Shown piece by piece: positions 23,348 to 35,561 of a stretch of 64,000 bases of DNA. Numbering within the stretch: position 1 is the stretch's first letter; every line of letters starts with the position of its first letter. The notes below the pieces were generated by a model, which searched no databases, was not told the origin of the DNA, and saw nothing but the letters and a program-made list of their open reading frames with translations. The DNA lies in NCBI GenBank assembly GCA_030789695.1, contig CM061140.1, positions 172,942,319 to 173,006,318 of the forward strand, written 5' to 3'. Position numbers and translations under genes: made by a program. The DNA comes from Scilla litardierei. Taxonomy: Eukaryota; Streptophyta; Magnoliopsida; Asparagales; Asparagaceae.

Positions 23348-24236
23348 CCCATGGAATTTACCTTATGAAGTTCTCTGGCACAAAAGGTATTGTTAAAAGT
23401 TTTGGGAAATTTACTTAGTCATATGAGAAAGATTCAGGCAGCGTTGTTCTATGTCTAATTCCCCTCTATCAGTTATGAAATTAATGATGAGTCACCACTT
23501 TTCTTCTGATCTGCCCCTACCAGTGTCCTTTTTCTTTCCCATTTTGTATCAGTGTCCATTGTAATTGCAACATCAGTTAAATTTGGAGTTGATTCTAACA
23601 TTTGATATTAAAGACAAAATGAACTACCAAAAATTGCTCTCATGCATAGCCAGCTGGCATATGTTTTTTTCATCCAGAAGCCTTCATTGTCATCTGAAAC
23701 TTGATTGGCAGAAAGGGCCACATAGTTTCAAGGGTCTGAAAAGAGATTTTAGGGACTACATGAATTGTATGACACGAGTCAATGAACAACTTGTATTTCT
23801 AATTAGCAAATATATCATTAGATACTCAAATATGTGAATATTTGGCTTTGAAGTTGGTAATTATTCAGAATCAGCATTAATTGCACATAGGGCATCAAAA
23901 CATCAATGCCACCATCATCCTTGAACATTTATGTTCATCTCGGAAAAATTTGTATCAGTAAAATTCGATACGTATGTGTTTAAACTTGTATTATTGCCAC
24001 AAATGACAAGATGACCTTTTGTTCTAACATTTGGCTGACCATGCTCTTTCTCCACATTCATGAGTTGATACTTGATACAATGTTCATGATAGTTATCAAG
24101 TGACGGCTGTTTCATATCTACTCTAGCACTTTCCTCTGCCCCCCCACCAAACGCACACACAATTTATCATGTATTTGTTTCAAAATTGCCCGTTTAATTT
24201 TGGGTCAAGAGCTAAAAATCATTTGTTTATTTGTAG
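23348..24236 (+). other. SmD3 intron sequence, nothing else recognised
   Basis: AT-rich sequence between the copia LTR and the first visible SmD3 exon. No SmD3 5' exon, other coding sequence or TE end was recognised here. Confidence 0.6.
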
Positions 24237-25044
24237 GATGGGAAAGTTTCACAGCTTGAGCATGTTTTCATCAGGGGTAGCAAAGTCCGGTAAGTTCATA
24301 GTGGCTTTGATCTGACCAAAGATGTAGAAACCATTGCCTAATTGTCCCATATGATTTTAATGCATGCACTGATTTTCTGCAGGTTCATGGTCATACCTGA
24401 TATGTTGAAAAACGCTCCTATGTTCAAGCGACTGGATGCCAGAATCAAGGTGCATGATGTGAATTCTTAGTCCTGTTTATGACAGAGAATGCAATTTTTT
24501 TTCATTCTTTTTGTTGACCTTTTCTTTTTCTTTAATGCAGGGCAAAGGTTCTAATCTTGGTGTTGGGCGTGGTCGTGCAGTTGCTATGCGTGCCCGGGTA
24601 AGTTCTAGTTGAAGATTGATTTTCCTTCTGTCTGGAATTTACTTTGATAAACTGTTGTGCAGTGTTTATATTGGTATTATTTTGTTAACACTGTCTTGTT
24701 TGCAACAGAAATATTATTCTCCTGATGATGATATCGTTTCCTAACCGATCTGATGAAAATTGAATTTTATGTGCTTATATACACAATGCACTTCTAGTTA
24801 CATTTGAATATGCAATTTTGTTAAATACTTTCTGGGTACATGTAGGTTATAATTTAGGTGTTTTCATTTGGAAGTTGTCTTATTCTAATTCCTTGGTTAC
24901 CGAATATTAAACTGATGTTTTGTTAGTTGTAAGGGAGCAGAACTTTTGATCATAGTCATTTTCTCGGTGAAATTTGTTTTTCTATTCAAATGCAAATATA
25001 GTGACTGATTATATTGTTTTTTTTTTTGAAATACTTTCTGGTCA

Positions 25045-25081
<37 letters not shown>

Positions 25082-28000
25082 CCAGCGTGCATAAAAAAAC
25101 AATTGGAAGATCTTTTTTCTCCTTTCATTTCACAGCAGCATATATTTTTTTAACCCTTTCACATGAACATGACAAATTTAAGTACATTGTAAATGAGGGT
25201 GTGATTTATTGGAATCTTCAAATCGCCATTTATGTTTTTTACTATGTATGAAGTCATATTCAGAGTCATTGGGGCCTTTTCTCATAGGCAACCAACTTGA
25301 AAGGAGGATATGTTGACCCTCATTTCATTGTGAGTTGAAAGTAGGATATGTTGACCCTCATTGTGAGTTAATTCAGAATGTTCCAGGTAATAGGTATAAG
25401 CAAGTGAGGGTATTAGCGGCAAAACTTGAAGGCCAGTTGGCCAACATTTTTCTACTTTAAGCGGTTCATGCTCAAATCGTGACTGTGTAATCTAGAGAGA
25501 ATAATAAACCCAAGCTTTATATCTTTAACCCTGTAAATTAAAACATACCACTACAAGCTCAGTTGTGCATGGAGGTGGCAATTTTTGGCCCGGCCCGATA
25601 AAACAGTGCTTGGACCACCGATTTTGGCCCGAAATCCTAATCGGACCGTGCCGGCCCGGCCCGGTTCCTTATCGGGTCGGGCCCGACCGAGTTATCCAGC
25701 CCATTGGCCGGCCCGGCCCAGACCGAAAATTATATTTTCTCATAGTCGACCAGGTCAATATAAAAATAATAAGTCCATTGAATTATTTGTTCAGATTGCA
25801 ACATAAAATTGACAACTTAGTATGTGCACAGTCTTGATAATAGGCACTTGAATCAAGCACATCAGATGCTTTTCGAACATGTCAATCATTTCCAACTTCA
25901 CAATTATCACAATTGGACAGCAGCAAGTTTAAAACGTTGCATGAAAATATAACCCACTTGCTTTTAAGAAACTCTATCTAAAAGTCTAGACAAAATTCGC
26001 TTCATGTAGCAAAGAGGCAAAACCGAGTAAACATCCTGAGCCCGGACCGACAAAATTAGTATAAGATGATGACACCATGTGCATTTTGACCTCATTGAAT
26101 CTTCTGGGTTCCATCGTTTAATCTTTTGCCAAAAAATTGAAACATAATGATAATAAAAAATGAAGGGTACCACCTGTGCTATCTATACGACTTTGTTGGT
26201 TAATTCGCTTCACCTTGGCTGTAAATATATGCTCGATACATATATATAATTATAGCAGTCCTATATATTTGTTAAAGTTCTTTCGATTCCTTTTTCTGTA
26301 TTTATTTCTGAAATTATAAGTTTTTTAATGTGTTAAGAGACTCGGATGAAACCAAGATTGTCCACAACGTTCTGTTTTGGCCTTATCTAACAAGTTATCG
26401 GGCTGGGCCAGGTGACACAGTATTTTATCGGGCCAGGCCCGGACCGCTCCTTAATGGCCCGAATTCTTATCGGGCCGTGCTGGCCCAGTCCTTTATGAAA
26501 ACTGGGCTTGACCGGCACGGCCCCATAAGACCGGACCGGCCCGAATTGCCACCCCCTAGTTGTGCATTAAAACATTATTTATTATCTATGATATCGATGC
26601 CATATCTTTTTTGTTCAAAAGACAAATGGGTAAATTAAAAAAACCCTATCAAATTTATCCCAAAGCTCAATTATACCATTGAACTTCAAAACTATATAAT
26701 AAACCCCTTGATGTATCTAATGATTTTTGTTTTCAGTTGACAAAACTGATTTGAGTTATTACGATCATTTTTTAAAATGCCAAGTTACCGAAATATCCTA
26801 AGCTCTATACTCTTCCTTTCTTCTTCCAGCCTCATATTAAATTCACAACATCACTAAGAAAAAAAATAAAAAAAAGCACAGCTTTCTTTCGTTTCCTCCC
26901 TAATCTTGCTCTAATCTCTTCCTATTACTTCTCTTCCTTCCCATCAACTTGAAAGAACTCCTTTTTGCATCGTAAGGCGCAAATGACCTTACACATTACA
27001 AGTAGACCCAACCTTCTCCAGCCCTGGCAATGAAATCGAACGTGTTGGAGCGAGAACTGACAGTGACGATAGGTTCATACCCAATTTCGAATCAATGATG
27101 ATGATGGGTCCATACCTGAATTTGACATGGTCACTGGTGCACAATGCGTCGTGATCGATGGCGTGATGAGAATTGAAGGCTGGAAGACGCCCTTAATCCA
27201 CCATCTCCAGATTTTTTTCCTCGTCGTCTCGTGTTCTCGAGCCCTAGCCATTAAATTCTAAAAGTCAGCCAATAAGGAGGTGTTAATTCACTAGACATTG
27301 GCATCATGTTCTCTGTCAGAGCGAGTGTCGGTGGCAGCACACAGATATATTCATATTCCATGGTTAATTTGATGCAGCTAGCCATGATCCTGCAGGGCAT
27401 TAATACATCGAATGAAGGCGCTATCAAAATCAAGATCAATTCTACTAAGCTTGCTAAGATTTTGACGGGGTTAGAAATTTTCTTGTTGAGATCTTGGGAT
27501 GAGCATGTTGGTCCCAATCTTGAGGATGGTGAAGGGCAAGTGATAATGATTCAGTCGGTTTCAGATTAATCATCTAGTACACTGAGCCTATTTTAATTTG
27601 TTATTTGAGTTTTTTAGTTCGTTGTAGGAGTTTGCTGTTAGGAACCAACAAACATACGATTTTTAATGAAAAAACAATGAAAATAACAAGATATTTAAGC
27701 ACAAAAGAGGTGTGCTCTCCTCCCAAGACGCCGGAGAGGACGTCCGCACTCGTTTAATCTAAGATCTAAACCTAAGGATGCTCAATAGAAAATATCCAAT
27801 ATCAAGCATAAAAAATAATAATGACGGCTAGCCCCTATAAATAGAAGAAACTAGGGTTCCTAGGCTAATTGGGCGCGCACGCAAAATCAAAAGGGAAGGG
27901 GCCGGCGGCTATGTAAGGGCCCGGCCCAAAGGAGGCAGGTATAGACCCGCCGGATCTATCAATACTCCCCCAATGAGCCACCTTGTCCTCAAGGTGGTGT

Positions 28001-31000
28001 AAATACCGGCGGTGCTACTCTGAGTGGGAGTCGTCCTCTCCTCCGATCCCTTCGTCCTCCACGTCACCTTTCTCGTCTGCTTCTGCTATCAACACTTGCA
28101 GCTTCCGATCCACACAGCGGTGTCCCTGAGTGAAACGCTCGTCACATCTAACAGAGCCCCTTTTGCCTCTTCTCCCTCATCTCCGCATTGGTCATCCTTC
28201 GGAATGGGCCCCCAGCCGGTGGCGGATTGTTCTATTCTTCCGTCTTCTCAAGCCCTACCCGATCAGCCTCAGTAGTGACCCCTGCTCCGCCAGCTCCAGT
28301 CGCGGTGCTCCGCTGTATCTGCCCGCTATAGCTGCTCCTACCTCTCCTATTCTCAGTCCGGGAGTCCTCTACCATCTGTGTTATCTCGATGACCTCTGAA
28401 AGCCCTCGAGACTTGTATGGTCTCACCGCAGCTCGAAGATTAGGTCACAGCCCCTTCCAGAAGGTGCCCTCTAGCGACTCGTCCGACACCCCATGAACTC
28501 GCCCTGCCAGTGTCTCAAATCTCTTGATGTACTCCTGCACCGGCCCCTCCTGCCTGGGGGTAAATAGTTGCTCGTGTAGGTTCCCCAAACGGGGGTCTCT
28601 AAACTTTTCCAGCACCAAGTCTTTCAGCTCCTCCCAGCTCCGGATCTGCTGCCCCCTTTCCTTCCACTGGAACCACCCCAAAGCTCTCCCCTCCATGCAA
28701 ATGGCTGCTGCCTCCAGCTTCTGTGCCTCGGTCATGTGGTGCGCTGCGAAATATCTCTCCGTTGTGAACAACCAGGCGTGTGGATCCTCCCCAGAAAATA
28801 TCGGCATCTTCAGCTTTCGGACTCTGCAATCTCCTCCAAAGTGCCCCTGCTCGGGCCTCCCCTCCTCTCGGTGATGTGGATGGTAGTGTTGTCTCCTCTC
28901 GTTTTGAGTCTCGTACCGCCTAGGTGGCACTCCTCCGCGGCCCCCATAGTGTCCTCGGTAATCCTCTCGATGGCCCTCGAAATCGTCCCAACCTGTGTCA
29001 TCGCCGAACTCCGCCTCGTAGCCACCCCCGCTGTCATAATAATGGTCTCTTCCGCATCCGTCTCCGTACAAGGGGTCCTCCGCTACTGGACGCCGACCCA
29101 AAAGGTCGAAGAACCCTCCCAAAAACTGTCCACGACCATCATCTACTGATGTCCGCTGTCCGTGGGGCTCCAAAAACCCATCTGGAGGCTGGTCGTACGC
29201 GTCCTTCCCCCTGGCGGCTGCCGGGGGCTCCCCCCATATGCTGCAAGCGGGGCCTGCCTGCCCTCTGGCAGGGCCGGCAGGCCCTGCCGATCACCCAGCA
29301 AGGCCGACGGGCCCTGTCGGCCCTCCGACAGGGCCGGCGAGCCCTGCCGGAGGTCCGGCAGGGTCGTCGGACCCGGGCGGGGCCGGCAGGGCCTGGCCAG
29401 CCCTGCCGGATTCCGCACTGGGCGGGGGGCCTCCGTCAAGTGGCGGCCGCCCCCGAAGCGGGTTTGGGGGGCCGACCGCCCCTCCCCGCCTTCGTGCGTT
29501 GTCCGAAAGGGGCGGCTAGGGCCGTCGCCCCCCCTTTGATACTGCATCGCGTTGCGCCGCACCTCCTCGCGATAATCCACCTTCCATGGCTATTCGTCTT
29601 CGTCCTCGTCCAATTCCTCCACCAAAAGGGTTGATTTTGGGTCAAAATCTCCTCTTTTTCCTTCTCTTTCTTCAAAGGTGCCGTCTTTGGTGTCGGATTA
29701 GGGTTCCCATCCCCTTTGTTGTTTGTCGCCAATTGATTTAGGGTTGCCATCAATTGCGCGAATTGTTCGTCGTGCTTCGCTTGATTTGCCGTCAATTGGT
29801 TGATGGAAGCCGTCAACTTTGCCATGGATTCATCGTTTGCCGCCAACGATTTCTTGATCCCGTCGATTTCGCTCGTGAATTTTGCCTCCAAAGCCTCGAT
29901 TTTGTCGTGCGATCTCGTCGTGGCCGCCATGGATCGTCACGTGCTCTGATACCAAAATGTTGGGAACCAACAAAGATACAATTTTTAATAGATAAAACAA
30001 TGAAAATAACAAGATATTTGAGCACAAAAGATGTGTGCTTTCCTCCCAAGACGCCGGAGAGGACGTCCGCACTCGTTTAATCTTAAGATCTAAACCTAAG
30101 GATGCTCAATAGAAAATATCCAATATCAATGATAAAAAATACCAATGACGGCTAGCCCCTATAAATAGAAGAAACTAGGGTTCCTAGGCTAATTGGGCGC
30201 GCGCGCAAAATCAAAGGGGTAGGGGGCCGGCGGCTATGTATGGGCCCGGCCCAAAGGAGGCGGGTATAGACCCGCCGGGTCTATCATTTGCATGCACCAC
30301 TATAATTAATTGTGGGCATCCTATCTCAATCCATCTCTTTCTCTAGATGGTATTCTTTCCCAACTGTGGCAGTCCCTTTGCCATCCGTAATGAACTCATT
30401 CACAAAGAACTCATCTGGGCTAACTTCTTTCTTTACAAACTCGAGTTTGAGGCGAACTTGTTAACAAGAATTGTCTCCTCTTTGAAAAAAAATAGAAAGA
30501 AATTAATTAACATAAATTAATAAATTAGTAATTGAGCATCTACTCATTGGTTTAAGCTTTTGAGCTAGATAAGATTTCAACTTGGTTTATCTCCTCATCA
30601 ATATGATTAATGGGTCCTTGTCTCAATCACTGGCTTAATAACCTGAATGAAAAACACGTTTTTGTCTGTACTCAAATTGAATTTCTATTTCATTTCATAA
30701 TCCTTTTGTTAATATAGACTACTCTAGTTGGACTGACAGGGACAGTTGCACCATGCACAGAGCCTTTTGATCTTGGCAAGACAGGAAATTTTTTAAACTG
30801 GGAAAATTCATATATCATCTATTGTTTTATGCAAATTTTTGAAGTTATTCCCCATAGTTACTGACTTTCATGCTTAGATGGCCCTGCCAGTTACATGATT
30901 ACATCTTTCCCAGGACCTATATAACCAGCTCTATACTTTTCGGCAATATAATCTTTTTTTAAAATAATTTGTCAAGCATGAAATCATATATCCTAGGACA

Positions 31001-31559
31001 GTTTCGTGTCATAAGCGCAATATACTACTAAGTCTACTATATTCTGGAAAAAAATTCTTGTATCGAGGTAGATTAAAACTTTGGTGACCTTACATTGGCA
31101 TCTTTTCAGGTGCCCGTTTAGCAATCACCCAATTTGTGTAAACATTTTTAAATGTGGATTCTTTATTGACGAAAAGGATCTGTTCTAGGGTGAATTCCCA
31201 TCATAACTGCAATATATTGTGGTTTTAATATTAGGAGCAGAAGTTTGGTTGCAAATATAGCATGGATGAGCTGCTGAGATCTGTGTAACTGAGCTTCGAT
31301 AAGGAATTTATTTAGGCCGAGGCTACTTTGGCAGATCTGCTATCCTTCTATAATTTTGGTCATTCATTCTGAGATAACTTTAATGTCCGGATCATGCATG
31401 TAATTATGTTCGTCAAGTATGTTGGAATAATGATGTCTCGTATCTTGAAGCCTGCTAGTTGAAGTTGTTAACATATCGCGAACACCTGTGCAGGCTCAAG
31501 CTGCAGGTCGTGCAGGTGGTGCTCCAGGTAGGGGTGTTGTGCCTCCAGTAAGGAGGTAG
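24237..31559 (+). CDS. SMD3: Small nuclear ribonucleoprotein SmD3, last four exons (partial gene)
   Basis: Exons are 24237-24289, 24383-24449, 24541-24597 and 31494-31559, all with AG/GT borders and continuous phase. They read DGKVSQLEHVFIRGSKV, then RFMVIPDMLKNAPMFKRLD, then GKGSNLGVGRGRAVAMRAR, then the GR-rich tail ending GVVPPVRR and a TAG stop. This is the second Sm motif and the Arg/Gly tail of SmD3, a component of the heptameric Sm ring that binds U1, U2, U4 and U5 snRNAs for pre-mRNA splicing. The GR tail is a substrate for arginine dimethylation. The first exons, encoding the start through the first Sm motif, are not visible to the left of 24237. Either they lie beyond the window, across a TE-filled intron of more than 24 kb, or they are lost. 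The last intron is 6.9 kb because of two TE insertions. Confidence 0.93.
25047..25079 (+). repeat. Poly(C) tract of 33 bases
   Basis: An uninterrupted run of 33 C's lies in the last SmD3 intron, preceded by a T-rich stretch. Long poly(C) is rare in plant genomes. Its length may vary between individuals or be a sequencing or assembly estimate. Confidence 0.95.
25570..26558. mobile_element. Non-autonomous hAT element (989 bp) in the SmD3 intron
   Basis: Terminal inverted repeats TGGAGGTGGCAATT (left) and TAGGGGGTGGCAATTC (right, read on the minus strand) enclose subterminal GGCCCGGCCC repeats on both sides. The 8-bp duplication GTTGTGCA is perfect at 25562-25569 and 26559-26566. An 8-bp TSD and TAGGGGTGGCAA-type ends are standard for plant hAT MITEs. 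The interior is AT-rich and non-coding. Confidence 0.95.
26567..27630 (+). other. SmD3 intron between the two insertions, no gene seen
   Basis: AT-rich to mixed sequence. A short open frame (27306-27569) has no recognisable domain and no gene context. Confidence 0.5.
27636..30286 (-). mobile_element. Gag-only Ty3/gypsy element (TR-GAG type), 2.65 kb
   Basis: LTRs at 27636-27961 and 29958-30286 are similar direct repeats, each starting TGTT and ending CTATCA. The duplication TTTGC flanks the element (27631-27635 and 30287-30291). On the minus strand a primer site TGGTATCAGAGC (29943-29954) follows the right, 5' LTR. A polypurine tract (GGGGGAGTATT) precedes the left, 3' LTR. Between them there is only gag; no protease, RT, RNase H or integrase was found. 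This matches the reported TR-GAG class of non-autonomous plant elements that depend on a related pol in trans. Located in the last SmD3 intron, antisense to that gene. Confidence 0.93.
28445..29930 (-). pseudogene. gag: gypsy Gag, frameshifted
   Basis: The N-terminus MAATTRSHDKIEALEAKF at 29930 begins a coiled-coil-like region. A Pro/Gly/Arg-rich middle follows (29580-29143), then a capsid domain (RKLKMPIFSGEDPHAWLF, GRALGWFQWKERGQQIRSWE) ending near 28445. The three segments are in three different frames, so at least two indels occurred. It resembles the gag of the chromovirus at 5704 in both layout and motifs ([20 protein letters not shown]), so the chromovirus family may be the autonomous partner. 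Confidence 0.85.
30292..31493 (+). other. SmD3 intron, nothing recognised
   Basis: AT-rich intronic sequence leading to the acceptor ACCTGTGCAG at 31484-31493. No other feature is supported. Confidence 0.6.
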
Positions 31560-31954
31560 TCTTTCTTCGGGGTGCACCCGAGTTTGCTTTTGCGGTCGCA
31601 TGCACGCTACACTGCCTCCCAGATGTTTCTTGGATGTAAACATAGGATGCAAGCTACATTTTCTCCGTTAGTTGTAAAATGGATGTACCTTAACATCATT
31701 TCACTGGTTTTGTTATTTCCCAAGGCTTTATACCAATTTAGAATTTGTTCTGCATACTGGGTTTGTTTCCTGTACCAGCGTCCGGTAATAGTAATACCTT
31801 GGGGATTATCTAACCCGCCAAGACTGTAGTGGCGTGATTTGTATGAAGGTAACATTGTCACAGGTGCAAGTGTGTAGAATTTACCATGACATGAGTATGT
31901 CGGTTTTCTAGCTTCCATCGTCTCGCCATTATCCTGAATAATTTGCATACGATC

Positions 31955-32310
31955 AGAATGCCGGTGGCTGAGTTGCTTGGGGCATGGCGTCGGATCAAGT
32001 ATGTGGCATGTGAGCCATCGACCACAAGTGTGAATTTTGAAGGCAATTCCAAGTGTCATTGAGTGGATACAGAATTTCAAGGCACCATATGGCTTTTGAG
32101 AGGGTGTCTAAAGACATCCTGTGGTGGTTGAAGGGTTTGAAGTTCTCTTGTATCTCCTGGCTCCCTCAAGAAGACAATGCCGTAGCAGATTTCATGGCAA
32201 AGGACGATTCAATGGGATTGCTCGCGGGTTTGCCACGGGTAATGGACCAAGAGAGCTTCTGCATATCTTTCTGGAGGACGGTCATGGTTGTAGTGTGTTG
32301 AGAAGGGGCC
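31955..32310 (+). pseudogene. RNase H-like (RVT_3 type) remnant downstream of SmD3
   Basis: Across several frames the plus strand reads like the C-terminal RNase H-type domain of plant LINE-derived proteins: AELLGAWRRIKYVACE near 31960, then an Ile-Glu-Trp-Ile-Gln-Asn segment near 32060, then WLPQEDNAVADFMAKDDS near 32160-32210. The last is typical of the domain's conserved VPREANxVADxLAK end. Short, split by frame changes and without an upstream RT domain, it is a decayed fragment. Confidence 0.5.
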
Positions 32311-34905
32311 AGTAGCTAGGGTCTCTTTTTCTTCATTAAAAAAATTGAAGGGCTTGCTCATAACCGTGTTCTATCTTCTCGGATGTGTGCAAGATTTTGT
32401 GCCCCTAAAATGGTATGTTTAGCCACCAAATGATATGAAACTACTTCGAGCAAGATCCCTTCCATTTGCGGACAAAGAACCAGCGGCATTTTATTTTAGC
32501 TGAGAATTAAAGACAACGTAAGTTATTTAAAAAAAAACTGTTTTCTATGAAAGTTTAAAAAACATATATTCATCATCTCTTAAAGCTAGATAACAAAAAA
32601 TGTTGTGATGTTCTATCTATCATTGCACTTAATAGTTGGAAATTTAACAATTTTTCAGTAATAAGACATTCCCCCCCACATGAGACAACGGACATGCAAA
32701 GAAAGAGATATTTTGCGTACCTATATTTTAAGGGATGGATAAAACACAGAGAATCTAATCGTCCATATGATGATGTTACCTATAATTCTCTGGCTCGATG
32801 TCTAATTCAGATTCACTAGCGCAGCAAATAGAAATGCCATTGTAATCGATCGGATGAGAACCATGAGCTAATAACTTTCTTCTCAAATAAAATAAAAATA
32901 CAAAATGACATAACATTATTTTAAAAGAGGGATTATTGTATTAACCGCAAGCAGTCAACGTAGCAATCAGCAAACTCATTTTTTAAATGATAAAATGACT
33001 AGTTTTACACGATACCGTCACATATATTACATGATCTTTTCATGAAAACATTTCGCGATCATTTTCACGAAAATTGTAGGGAGGTATTCCAACAAATTAT
33101 AATATGGGATGCCTCCTCTAGAATGGTTGATTTTAATATGAACCCGATCTCTGCCCTTCAGCATTACCACAAGGAAGAACGCCTGCGTCAAAAGCCAACA
33201 TGTTCACAAAAAAGTTTAATGGAATGAAATGGAGTGGAATGCACATCCTCAAATGTACACTCTTTCTGAGCCATTTTGGCCCGGTTGTACCTCTGGGCTT
33301 TTGCCATCAAGAAGAGAGAACATATGCCTCTCAGGGGGAAAAAATCCATTGAGAGTAATTACTTTGCACCAATCGGTGTTGCCCAACTAATGTACGAGAT
33401 GCCAACAAGACGAAGGCGCTCCCTTTCTGTATCCTTAATTCAGAATTTTAAGAAACCCCACTGAACAATTTCCATATTCTTGTTATATGACCCTCTTGCC
33501 CAATTATCTAACACGAAGAAAAATGGTTTCCACTGAGAATTCACAAATGAACCATATGTAACACCAATATAATAAAAACAATAGATTTCATTCAAGATTA
33601 ACTATAAACATATTCATCGAACATAATATGTATTAATATCCGTGGCTATTCAAGAGATCCAAAATTAGCAAGAGAAGGTTGACCGTTACTTTGAATAACT
33701 TAACTTTGGGCACAAAGCTACCAAGAAGGGATTTTGTGAACTAAACCTAAGTTTTTTTAGGATCGAAACCGTTCATTTTGATCTACATATTATAAATACC
33801 AAAATACCTAATATCGGAAGAACTTAAGGGGTTTTGTCTATTTATCTATCGGTTTCTATTCATACAACACCATTAAATTTGTGACGGATGGATAAACGCG
33901 CAGAACTCATTGATTCACATGATATTCTATGTTTTGGTGCTTCATTCAATGTTTTTAGATTTTAGAATATGTACATAAAAAAACAGTTCCGATCTTCAAA
34001 AAAATAACATATGGTTAAATTTTGTAGATGCATATGAGGCTTAATCTCATGTCGTATAATACCCACTATTCTCTAATTAAAATTTCAATCAAAAAGTCCT
34101 CGCATGATTTGCATGCATGATTTGCACATTTTCTATGGGGGTATTTTCGTCCAAAATGCCCACGTGAAAGTCACGTGACCCAACAGTAGACAGATCTTTA
34201 ACAGAAGATAGTTTAGAAAGAATGTTGGAAAATGTTTGAGAATTTCAACGAATTTTCAAAGTTCAAGGTCGGTTTAGAGATAATCGAGAAAGAAAAGTTT
34301 AGGTAGCTTAGGAAATTTTAGCCAAGGAAACTCCCATCTTTTTTCTTTTTCTTTTCTATTATTTTTTCCCTTAAACCCATCCGTTTATTTGTTTGATTCT
34401 ACAATGATCCTTTTTCTAATGATTGCAACAGAAAATGTATTATTCTCCAGCTCCATTGCTCACATCTCTCTGCAATGCACAAAGATTCGTCTGGTTGATG
34501 TATCTAGGATTTTGGGCTTTTAAGTTTTACCTTGGGTTTTGGTGGAGGGGATGGACTACCTGCTCTAAGACGTTGAGGGCTACTTTGTGCCTTCTCTTTT
34601 CCCACACAATCTTTTGATGATCACGACGAAAGGCCTCTCTCTCTACTGGGAAAAAGAACTCATTTCCTGAGTACAATAATATCTTTTACTAGAAAACATA
34701 TCCATGAATGCATCTCATAATTCGGATCAAAAGTTCTACTCTAATCTTTTAGATTGGACCACCATTCAAACAGGATCTGGACAGACCAAGACAACTGTCT
34801 TGTTTGGCCATGACTTCGTCATCCGTTAACAATGACTTGCATCAAAGGTAACAAGGCAAGCTATCCACTGGTTTATGATTTCATGACAAAATACTTTCTA
34901 TATAA
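32311..34905. other. Intergenic AT-rich sequence, no feature recognised
   Basis: About 2.6 kb with only short random open frames. No exon structure, TE end or RNA gene could be supported. Confidence 0.6.
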
Positions 34906-35210
34906 TCTATTATACAATTCACGAAATTTGTCCTACATGGCAATTTTGTCTCACGTGGCAGTTTTGTCCCAGTCATATTTTTAGTTGCTGACTGAGACGC
35001 CATGTGGGGGTTGGGTGTGGTTCTAGACTTGGGTTTGGGATGTGTTTTTGGTGTTTTTTTTACGTTTTAGTCCCTGCTTTTCCTCTTTTTGCCCCCGACC
35101 CCCCCCCAACACACCCACCCACGTTTTTTTCACTTTAGCGACCACTTCTCTCAGCATATGCGCCCGGGTGACGACTGCCTCCGTGCCCTCCGGGCACGAG
35201 TTATGACTAG
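34906..35210 (+). mobile_element. Small non-autonomous Helitron (305 bp)
   Basis: Begins TCTATTATACAATT after an A and ends with a hairpin CGTGCCC-TCC-GGGCACG followed by AGTTATGACTAG and a host T. This is the 5'-TC / hairpin / CTRR-3' structure of Helitrons inserted between A and T without a TSD. A second copy with matching ends lies at 57314-58038, which supports both boundaries. Confidence 0.8.
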
Positions 35211-35561
35211 TAGTCTATATAAGTTGGGACTCTGTCTTCTTATTGGAACATGAATTTCTAAGGTTCGGATTTCCATACTTGCAGAGATAATATAGACCAT
35301 CGAACAAGCAAGATTAGAGTGATGGTCCAAAGCAGTACAGCATCCTTTCCAACTGGCGAAACACAGTGAACGGCCAAAAGCACTAAATCACTTTAAAATT
35401 GTGTGATGCGATCACAACCAGAGATAGCTTGCACTATTTCCAAATATCTCCAAGATAGATATCTGGAAAGCTATTCCCACCACAGTGGTATCGGACTGTA
35501 TTTGTTTCCAGTCTTTCTTATCTTCAGTAAAAAGAAAGAAACACGTACCATAAACTTTTCC

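Noticed and set aside
31607..32080. 157-codon open frame on the minus strand downstream of SmD3
   Set aside because: No recognisable domain, and it overlaps the SmD3 3' UTR and the sense RNase H-like remnant.
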